Assembly (NCBI GenBank): GCA_964471115.1
Contig: CAYYFE010000019.1
Location: 6,745-70,744 of the forward strand
Source: SYFT01 sp964471115
GTDB taxonomy: Bacteria > Acidobacteriota > Vicinamibacteria > Vicinamibacterales > SCN-69-37
Length of the DNA stretch: 64,000 nucleotides
Direction of reading: 5' to 3'
Within the stretch, counting starts at the first letter, position 1, and each line of letters starts with the position of its first letter. Made by a program: the position numbers and the translations under genes. Positions 8,725 through 16,300 of this stretch are shown here, piece by piece. A model generated the notes under the pieces. That model was not told the origin of the DNA, made no database searches, and saw nothing but the letters and a program-made list of their open reading frames with translations.

Positions 8725-9570
8725 CTTGCCGGTGTAGTCGCTGTGGTGCACCTCGCGGCGGCGGCGCAGTCGCTGACGCTGGGCGCGGTCCTGCAGCAGG
8801 GGTACGTCTTTCCGTTCGCGGTGTACGAGTCCGGTACGTGGCGAGCTGCGCCACTCGATGGCGCGCAGGGCTCGTGGGCGTTTCATCCTGTCGGCCGGCG
8901 TGACACACGGGAGCTGCGTACCGGCGTGGCCGTGCCGCCGGGTTTCTGTGGGGCGCTGGTGCCCGCCATTCCGCCCATCGTCGATCGCGCGCCCCTGCCG
9001 GCTGGCGCGCCGTCGACCGACGTGCATGCGTCGTACGGCCTGGCCCGTCGCGGTGATGCCCGCGTCACCGCCCTCGAACGGCTTGAGACCACCAGCCGGA
9101 CGGACGCCTCGGCCAGGCGGGTGCAGGCACTCCTCGACCGTGAACGGCACGAGGCGTTCCAGCGCGCGTACGGTGCGCCGGCGCCACCCCAGGAGCCGGC
9201 CGGAGCGCGACTGAGCGAGACGTGGTGGCGCACCACGTCGAGAGTGAACGGCCGGCACCTGTATCGCATCGAATACGACCGGCTTGGACCGGCCGGCACT
9301 GTCGCCTCTGGGACCTTCGATCTCGAGCTCTGGGTCGTCGACGACCCCGCGCGCCCCGAATCCGTGGTCCTTGCCCGGTTCTTCGACACGGGCAGCGACG
9401 AGATCAAGACCTCGACCACGGTCACACCGTACGGCGTCCTCGCGATCGATGGCCGCGTGTTCGTGGTGTCCGACGAACACGGCTGGGAACACGTCGACTA
9501 TGTGATCCGCGAGTGGGACACCCAGGCGTTCATCGAACGGCTCCGCGTCCTCGGCCCGTGCGCCGGGTGA
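8677..9570 (+). CDS. Hypothetical exported protein
   Basis: I do not recognise the family. The frame gives up to 297 residues. The first roughly 16 codons are translated 8-mer repeat (GSWVRGF type); then a hydrophobic stretch (FLAGVVAVVHLAAAAQS) looks like a signal peptide ending AAA-QS. The body is soluble, with Trp/Tyr-rich beta-like segments (GTFDLELWVVDD; TPYGVLAIDGRVFVVSDEHG) and one Cys near the C-terminus (LGPCAG). Two GTG codons in the repeat (8677 and 8701) are possible starts. No ATG fits. Codon use in the body is like its neighbours, so the gene is probably real, but its N-terminus is uncertain. Confidence 0.6.
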   Translation: MGSWVRGFVGSWARGFLAGVVAVVHLAAAAQSLTLGAVLQQGYVFPFAVYESGTWRAAPLDGAQGSWAFHPVGRRDTRELRTGVAVPPGFCGALVPAIPPIVDRAPLPAGAPSTDVHASYGLARRGDARVTALERLETTSRTDASARRVQALLDRERHEAFQRAYGAPAPPQEPAGARLSETWWRTTSRVNGRHLYRIEYDRLGPAGTVASGTFDLELWVVDDPARPESVVLARFFDTGSDEIKTSTTVTPYGVLAIDGRVFVVSDEHGWEHVDYVIREWDTQAFIERLRVLGPCAG

Positions 9571-9672
9571 CGAACGACGGACGATGGCCCCAACGTTCCC
9601 GTCGGGCTGCCGCCCGACCCAGTGATCGAGGCCTGGAAGCGGCCCTCCGGGACGAGCGGGGGTAATCGCAGG

Positions 9673-9678
9673 TACACT
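9673..9678 (+). promoter_or_regulatory. -10-like box TACACT, leaderless start
   Basis: TACACT ends six nucleotides before the GTG at 9685 that begins the helicase family N-terminus. This supports that GTG over the upstream ATG at 9622. Confidence 0.45.
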
Positions 9679-9684
9679 GACTGG

Positions 9685-11640
9685 GTGCCTGCCTTCTCCG
9701 ACCTGTCGCTCCACCCTGCCCTGATCGCCAACGTCACCGCCCTTGGATACGAGGAGGCCACGCCGATTCAGGCGGAGGCCATTCCGCTCCTGCTGGGTGG
9801 GCGCGACCTGATCGGGCAGGCCGGCACGGGCACCGGCAAGACCGCCGCCTTTGCGTTGCCCCTGCTCCATCGGCTGCTCAGCACCGAACGCGAGGACGGC
9901 ACGGCCGCGCGCGCGCTGATTCTCGTCCCCACCCGCGAACTGGCCATGCAGGTGGCTGAGGCGGTGCACAAGTACTCCAAGAGCACGCCGCTGCGCGTCG
10001 TCCCCGTGTACGGCGGCGCGCCGATGGACCAGCAGGTCCGCGCGCTGCGCCGCGGCGCGGACGTCGTGGTGGCCACGCCGGGCCGCGCGCTCGATCACCT
10101 CAAACGCGAGACGCTGAAACTGGACGCGCTGGAAGTGCTCGTGCTCGACGAAGCCGACGAAATGCTCGACATGGGCTTTGCCGACGATCTCGACACCCTG
10201 CTCACTGCCACGCCGTCGACACGCCAGACGATGCTGTTTGCGGCGACGATGGCGCCGCGGCTGGCGAAGATCGCGGAAACGCACCTGACCAAACCGGCGC
10301 GCGTCACCATCAAGGCCGACAAGCCGGCCGCCGGCGACGTGCCGCGGGTGCGGCAGACGGCGTACCTTGTATCGCGCCAGCAGAAGGCGTTTGCGCTGAA
10401 CCGCCTGCTTGAATTCGAATCGCCGACCTCCACGATCATCTTCTGCCGCACGCGGCTGGAGGTCGACGAGCTGACCGACACGCTCAAGTCACACGGCTTC
10501 GCGGCCCAGGCGCTGCACGGCGGCATGGAGCAGCGGCAGCGCGACCGCGTCATGCAGCTGGTGCGCGAAGACAAGGCGGATGTGCTGGTGGCCACCGACG
10601 TCGCGGCTCGCGGCCTCGACATCGAACACATTTCACACGTCATCAACTACGACATCCCGACGGCGCCCGAGGTCTACGTCCACCGCATCGGCCGCACGGG
10701 CCGCGCCGGCCGCGAGGGCGTGGCGATCACCCTGGTGGATCCGCGCGAGCGGCGGACCCTGGCGTTCATCGAATCATCCACGCGGCAGACCATCGAACGC
10801 GCGGAACTGCCGACCCTCGCCGCGCTCAAGGCCCGCCGTCTCGAGGAGACGCGCGCGTCGCTGCAGGAGCGCATCGTCGCCGGCGGGCTCGATGAGATGA
10901 AGGCGTTCGTGGCGTCGCTGGGCGAGGACTTCGATCCCGTCGACATCGCGGCGGCGGCCTTGACGTTGCTCGAGAAGGCCGACGGCGGTTCGGACTCCCG
11001 CAGTGCCGACGTGCGCGAGTTCCGTGGCGCCGACGCGCCGAAGCCCCGCCGCAGCGATGCCGCGGAGCCCCGCGCCTCGCGCGCCCGCGACTTCGGCGGC
11101 CCGGAGACCCGGGCGCCCTACGAGAAGCCCCGCGGCGCCGAACGGCCGATGTCGCGCGCCGGCGACTCGCCGCGGCCGCGGCGTGACACCGGGCCGAAGA
11201 CCACGCTGGCCTTCAGCGTGGGCGAACAGGACGGCGTCGGCCCCGGCGACATGGTGGGCGCGATTGCCGGCGAGTCGGGCATCGACTCGCGCGCCATCGG
11301 CGCGATCCGGATCAATCCCACGTACTCCACCGTGGAGGTGGATGCGGACCTGACCGACACGGTCATCGAGAAGATGACCGGCAAGAAGATTCGCGGCACG
11401 GCGGTCGACATCAAGGTCATGCCCGCCGGCGCGGGCGCCGACGACGACCGGCCGCGCTCCCGGCCGCGCCCCGCGGGTGGCCCCGGCAAACCCGGCGGCT
11501 TCCGGAAGGACGGCTTCAAGAAGCCCGGATTCAAGCGAGAGGGATTCAAACGCGAGGGGTTCAAGCGCGAGGGCTTCAAGCGTGAAGGATTCAAGCGCGA
11601 GGGCTTCAAGAAGGGCACCGGCGGCTTCAAGAAGCGGTGA
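9685..11640 (+). CDS. DEAD-box ATP-dependent RNA helicase
   Basis: RNA helicase of the DeaD/CshA type, 651 residues from the GTG at 9685. Q-motif at 1-30 (FSDLSLHP...ATPIQAEAIP), Walker A AGTGTGKT at 46-53, DEAD at 155-158. Motif III reads AAT (LFAATMAP) instead of the usual SAT. Motif VI is HRIGRTGRAGR. A Pro/Arg-rich linker leads to a DbpA/DeaD-type RNA-binding domain (TLAFSVGEQDGV...VDIKVMPAG). The C-terminal tail has five exact GFKRE pentapeptides and several variants, giving a strongly basic RNA-binding tail. An in-frame ATG at 9622 would add 21 residues not typical of the family. The stop overlaps the GTG of the next gene. Confidence 0.92.
   Translation: MPAFSDLSLHPALIANVTALGYEEATPIQAEAIPLLLGGRDLIGQAGTGTGKTAAFALPLLHRLLSTEREDGTAARALILVPTRELAMQVAEAVHKYSKSTPLRVVPVYGGAPMDQQVRALRRGADVVVATPGRALDHLKRETLKLDALEVLVLDEADEMLDMGFADDLDTLLTATPSTRQTMLFAATMAPRLAKIAETHLTKPARVTIKADKPAAGDVPRVRQTAYLVSRQQKAFALNRLLEFESPTSTIIFCRTRLEVDELTDTLKSHGFAAQALHGGMEQRQRDRVMQLVREDKADVLVATDVAARGLDIEHISHVINYDIPTAPEVYVHRIGRTGRAGREGVAITLVDPRERRTLAFIESSTRQTIERAELPTLAALKARRLEETRASLQERIVAGGLDEMKAFVASLGEDFDPVDIAAAALTLLEKADGGSDSRSADVREFRGADAPKPRRSDAAEPRASRARDFGGPETRAPYEKPRGAERPMSRAGDSPRPRRDTGPKTTLAFSVGEQDGVGPGDMVGAIAGESGIDSRAIGAIRINPTYSTVEVDADLTDTVIEKMTGKKIRGTAVDIKVMPAGAGADDDRPRSRPRPAGGPGKPGGFRKDGFKKPGFKREGFKREGFKREGFKREGFKREGFKKGTGGFKKR
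11500..11640 (+). repeat. 15-bp coding repeats, GFKRE pentapeptides
   Basis: Near-identical 15-bp units encode GFRKD, GFKKP, five GFKRE, GFKKG and GFKKR at the end of the helicase. Third-position differences between units show that the peptide, not only the DNA, is kept. Confidence 0.8.
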
Positions 11641-12908
11641 CCACGCGGCTGCTGCGCTGGTTCGTGCCGCTGGTGGCGTGCGCGGGCCTGCTCGCGCAGA
11701 TTGAGATCTACCGCCGCGGTCTGGCCGAACAGCCCATTCGATCCGACGGCATCAGTTATCACGTCTACCTGCCGTCGCTGGTGTTGCACGGCAGCCCGCG
11801 TTTGTGGCCCGTGGCCGACGACCAGTACGGCGGCGCGTTCCCCGAACACACCGGCATTCTCAGGTGGCCGAATACGAGCTGGTGGCTCAATCCGCATCCC
11901 ATCGGCGCCGCGGTCTTCATGCTGCCGTTTTTCCTGATCGCGCACGCCTTGACGCTCTGGTCGAACCTGCCGCCGGACGGCTTCTCGCTGTACTACCAGA
12001 TCGGCGCCAGCCTGTCCGGTCTCGTCTGGGGTGTCGCAGGGCTGGCCATCCTGCAACGGATCCTGCAACGTCACGTCCCGGCCGCCGTCACGTTGGCCAC
12101 GCTGGTCGTCATCACGCTGGGCACCAACCTGTTCCACTACCTGACGTTTGATGCCACGTACAGTCACGCCTATGGCGTCTTCCTCGTGGCGGCGCTGCTG
12201 TGGGCCACGGAGCGGTTCTGGACGCAGCCGGGTGGCCGGGCCGCCATTCACCTGGGCGCGGTGGTGGGCCTGTTGTTCCTCGTGCGCCACAGTCACCTGC
12301 TGCTGGCGCTCGTGCCGGCGCTGTATCGTCCGGCGTCGTTGTGGTCCGCCCGTCGGCATCTGCTGATCGCCGCGGCGGTGGCGCTCGCGGTCGCCGTCCC
12401 GCAGCTGGCCATCTACAAGGCCGTGACCGGCTCGTGGATCGTCAGTCCGTACAGCCTGCTGCCTGCCACGATGCGGTTTGACGCGCCGCACATCACCGGC
12501 ATCCTGTTCTGGTTTCCGAAGGGGCTGTTCCTGTGGTCGCCCCTGCTCCTGATGGCGATGGCCGGACTCGCGCTGCGGCATCCGCTGACGGCCGGCTATC
12601 GCGCGGCTGCGCTGATCACCTTCACGCTGTTCACCTGGCTCATCGGCAGTTGGTACGACTGGCAATTCGGCGGCAGCTTCGGGCATCGCGGGTACACCGA
12701 TCTGCTGCCGCTGCTGGCGCTGCCGCTGGCGGCGGCCTTCGATCGCCTGCGTGACGCCTCGCGGCCGGTCCGCGGCGCGGTCACCGCGGTGGTCACCTTG
12801 CTGGTCGTCATGTCGATCGGCCAGATGCTGCTCTATTGGGCCGGGGCCATGCCGTTTCGGGATGTGACGTGGCCCGAATACCTCGACACGTGGATCACAT
12901 GGCGATGA
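11637..12908 (+). CDS. Polytopic membrane protein, possibly GT-C glycosyltransferase-like
   Basis: A 423-residue integral membrane protein with an N-terminal helix, a periplasmic-looking loop containing RSDGISYHVYLPSLV, and about nine or ten further hydrophobic helices. An acidic residue in the first loop and the helix layout recall GT-C (ArnT/PMT-like) sugar transferases, but no decisive motif is visible, so the call is tentative. The GTG start overlaps the helicase stop (GTGA) and the stop overlaps the next gene's ATG (ATGA), indicating translational coupling in both directions. Confidence 0.65.
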   Translation: MTTRLLRWFVPLVACAGLLAQIEIYRRGLAEQPIRSDGISYHVYLPSLVLHGSPRLWPVADDQYGGAFPEHTGILRWPNTSWWLNPHPIGAAVFMLPFFLIAHALTLWSNLPPDGFSLYYQIGASLSGLVWGVAGLAILQRILQRHVPAAVTLATLVVITLGTNLFHYLTFDATYSHAYGVFLVAALLWATERFWTQPGGRAAIHLGAVVGLLFLVRHSHLLLALVPALYRPASLWSARRHLLIAAAVALAVAVPQLAIYKAVTGSWIVSPYSLLPATMRFDAPHITGILFWFPKGLFLWSPLLLMAMAGLALRHPLTAGYRAAALITFTLFTWLIGSWYDWQFGGSFGHRGYTDLLPLLALPLAAAFDRLRDASRPVRGAVTAVVTLLVVMSIGQMLLYWAGAMPFRDVTWPEYLDTWITWR

Positions 12909-13294
12909 CCCCCACACGCGCCGCTGCGTGGATTGGCGTGGCCGTCGTGGCGGTCGTCCTCGGGACGCTGCGCGACCCGGCGTGGCTCGCAACGTACCGT
13001 CACGGCGTACACGCCGACGGCTGGACGGGGGGCCGCGCCAGCTTCTACGTGCCGGCGCAGGCACCGGTCATCACGTTCGACCTGGCGGGCCACGACCGGT
13101 TCAGCACGCAGGTATCGATCTGGGTGGACGGACAACTGGTCGATCGCTTCACGGCCGACGCCGCCTGGCGGACGGTTCGTATTCCGATCGCTGACCGTCC
13201 AACGTCCCGGCGGCACCGGCGCGTCGATCTGCACGTGGCGCGCGCGTGGGGCGACCCGCGCAAAGGTGTGCGGGTGCGCCTGCCGCCGCCGTAA
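12905..13294 (+). CDS. Small membrane-anchored hypothetical protein
   Basis: About 129 residues: one N-terminal hydrophobic segment (AAAWIGVAVVAVVLGTL) followed by a soluble, beta-strand-like part. That part includes VITFDLAGHDRFSTQVSIWV-type strands and DGQLVDRFT, reminiscent of a small carbohydrate-binding-like sandwich. I recognise no family. The ATG at 12905 overlaps the upstream stop (ATGA); an ATG two codons earlier (12899) is an alternative. Tight coupling suggests it works with the preceding polytopic protein. Its TAA lies inside the -10-like box of the next gene. Confidence 0.6.
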   Translation: MTPTRAAAWIGVAVVAVVLGTLRDPAWLATYRHGVHADGWTGGRASFYVPAQAPVITFDLAGHDRFSTQVSIWVDGQLVDRFTADAAWRTVRIPIADRPTSRRHRRVDLHVARAWGDPRKGVRVRLPPP

Positions 13295-13297
13295 GAT
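13292..13297 (+). promoter_or_regulatory. -10-like box TAAGAT, leaderless start
   Basis: TAAGAT includes the stop codon of the upstream gene and ends six nucleotides before the ATG at 13304. Confidence 0.4.
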
Positions 13298-13303
13298 CGC
13301 TTC

Positions 13304-16300
13304 ATGCGCCGAGCCGGCCTGTTGGCCCTCCTGCTCTCCTCCTTCACGCTTGCCAGTTCCGCTCAGAATCAGCCGCTCACCATCGTGGACGCCAGTCCGC
13401 GAGGTGAGGTGACGCAGCGTTCGGATGCGTCGGAAATCCGCCTGATCTTTTCCGAGCCGATGATCGCGCTCGGCCGCGCTCCGGCCAATCCGCAGATTCC
13501 CTGGGTCACGATCACTCCGCGCATCGCGGGACAGTTCCGGTGGTCGGGCACCACGATCCTGCTGTTCACGCCGGATCCGGCCGCGCCCCTGCCGGACGCC
13601 ACGACGTACACCGTCACGGTTGATCCGTCGGCGACCAGCGCGGCCGGCCGTCGTCTCGGCACCCCATTTCGTTTCGAGTTCACGACGCCGACCGTGAAAC
13701 TGCTCTCGGCCGAATGGGTTCGTCGCACGGGCCGGTACGACTCGCCGATCACCGTCGCCCTGCGGTTCAACCAGCGCGTCCGCCCGTCTGACGTGCTCGC
13801 GCACCTGCGGGCCGCCTACGAGCCCCACGAATGGACGCCGCCCGCCTTCACCGATCGTGAACTCGCGCGCCTGAAGACCGGCGATCCCAACGGCCTCGCG
13901 CAGTTCGAGGCGAAGGTCGCGGCCACGCGCCGCGCGGCGTCAGCCAGCGCCGCGCTCACGCTGCGCCAGGCGGCCGAATGGGATCGCGAACGCTTCCCGC
14001 CTGAAGACACCGTCGTCATGCTCGAGACGACGACGGTGCCTCCGGTCGAATCGTGGATCGCGTTGACGCTCGGCGCCGACATGCCGAGCCCGGCCGGGCC
14101 GGCGCGTCCGCGCGAGCCGCAGACCACACGACTGGAGATGGAGCCGGCCTTCTTCGTGGACACGCGATGGCTCTGCCGCGACGCGTGTGATCCGTCCGGC
14201 CGGACGCCGCTGGCGTTCTTCCGGCCCGTCGGCGCCGCCGAGGTCGCCCGCGCCCTCTCGGTGCGCGACATCACGCGCCCCACCGCGGAAGCCGAAGTGG
14301 CCCGGTCAGCGACGGCCCGCCAGCCGGACGCCAGCGCGGTGTACGAACACCACACCGCGGAATCGGCAGGGTTCGACGCGCAGCCTCCGGCCAGCACCTG
14401 GCGCCTGCGGCTGGACCCCTCGCTCACGGCCGCCGATGGACAACGGCTGGGCTACACCTGGATCGCCATCGTCACCAACGAACACCATCGCGCGTTCGTG
14501 AGTTTCGGCGATGGACACGGCGTGTGGGAACGCACGGGAGGTCCCGTACTGCCCTTCTCGTCGCGCAACTTCACGCGCGTGACGCAGTGGCTGCAGCGGC
14601 TGACCGTGGACGAGCTGATGCCGACGATCCTCCGGCTGCAGACCGATGACTACGAAACCCGCTTCCGCCAGGCGCCCGACGGGCCGGGCCGCGACCGCCG
14701 CCTGACGATCAAGGCGGACGCCATCCAGGCCCACGGGCTGGATCTGACGCCGGCCCTGCCGGCCTCCGGCGCCGGCCTGGTCTGGGCCGCCATCAAGCCG
14801 GAAGACGCCCTCGCCGGCGCGACACCGGCGGACGAACGCCTGACGCCGCGCGCGACGATCGTCCAGGCCACCAACCTCGGCCTGACCGTCAAGGACAGTC
14901 CGCAGAACACGCTCGTGTTCGTCACGGCCCTCGACACGGGCGCGCCGGTCGCCGGCGCCACGGTCTCGATCGTCAACACGAACAACGAACGGCTGTGGCG
15001 TGGCACGACGACCGCCGACGGCATCGCGCTGGCGCCGGCGCTGCCGCTGCGCGATCGCGACAACTACTGGAACTTCCGCTTCATCGTCACCGCCGAAAAG
15101 GACGGCGACGTCGCCTACGTCGGGTCGGACTGGAACGAGGGCATCGAGTCGTGGAACTTCAACGTGCCCTACGACATCAACGAAGCCGAGCCGCTGCTGC
15201 GCGGATCGGTGTTCACCGATCGCGGCGTCTACCGGCCGGGCGAAGACGTACACGTCAAGGCGATTGTCCGCGCCGACCGACCGGCGGGCATCCAGTTGCT
15301 GCCGGCCGGCACCACGCTGAAAGTGACGACGCGCAACAGCCGCGACCAGGTCGTGGACGAACGGACGCTCGCGGTCACGCGCTGGAGTTCGATCGAGTGG
15401 ACGTGGACGCCGCCGGCCAACGCCGTGCTGGGCGAACATCGCATCAGCGTGGTGTGGGAGGGGTCACCCGCCAACGAATGGCTGCGCACGATTGACGGCA
15501 CGTTCCTGGTGGCGGCGTACCGCAAGCCTGACTTCAAGGTCGAGACCTCCGTCACGATGCCGCAGGCCGTGGCCAGCGAGGCCATGTCGCTGTCGGCCTC
15601 CGCGCAGTACCTGTTTGGCGCGGCGGTGGCCAACCGGCCCGTGCGCTGGTCGGTCACCCGCACGCCTGAGCGCGGTGTGCCGACGGCGATCGTCGAGCGG
15701 TATCCCGCCAACCTCTTCACGTTTGGCGCGAGGGCGGATGAGACTGGCGACACCGGCCCCACGGCCGCCGACGTGGCCACGACATCAGCCGACGGCCGCT
15801 TTTCGACACAGGTGGCCACCGAGGCGTCCAACCGCGCCTATCGCTACACGTTCGAGGCGGAGGTGGAAGACGTGTCGCGACAGCGCATCGCGAATCGCTC
15901 CGCCGTGGTCGTCCATCCCGCGGCGTTGTACGTCGGCATTCGTTCCGCCGACGACTTCGCGACGGCGGGCACCCCCAGTCCGTTCGGCGTGGTGGCTGTC
16001 GATCTGTCGGGACAACCCGTCGACGGCGTGTCGGTGGCGGTGTCGCTGGTGAAGCTGCAGTGGAACTCCGTCCGCATCGCCGAAGGCAACGGGTTCTACC
16101 GCTGGGAATCCACGCAGACGGAAACCCCGGCCGGGTCGTGGACGATCACCACGACGCGGGAACCGGTGACGCAGGCGGTCACCGTGCCCGAGGCGGGCAG
16201 TTACCTGCTGCGCGCCACCGCGCGTGACGCCGCCGGACGCGCGACGGTGACCGAGCACCGGTTCTGGGCGATGGGCGCCGGATACACCGCGTGGGAACGG

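Noticed and set aside
11118..13064. Long minus-strand open frame over the helicase and membrane genes
   Set aside because: Composition is Arg/Gln-rich without any domain, and the plus-strand genes have clear motifs; it is a high-GC shadow.
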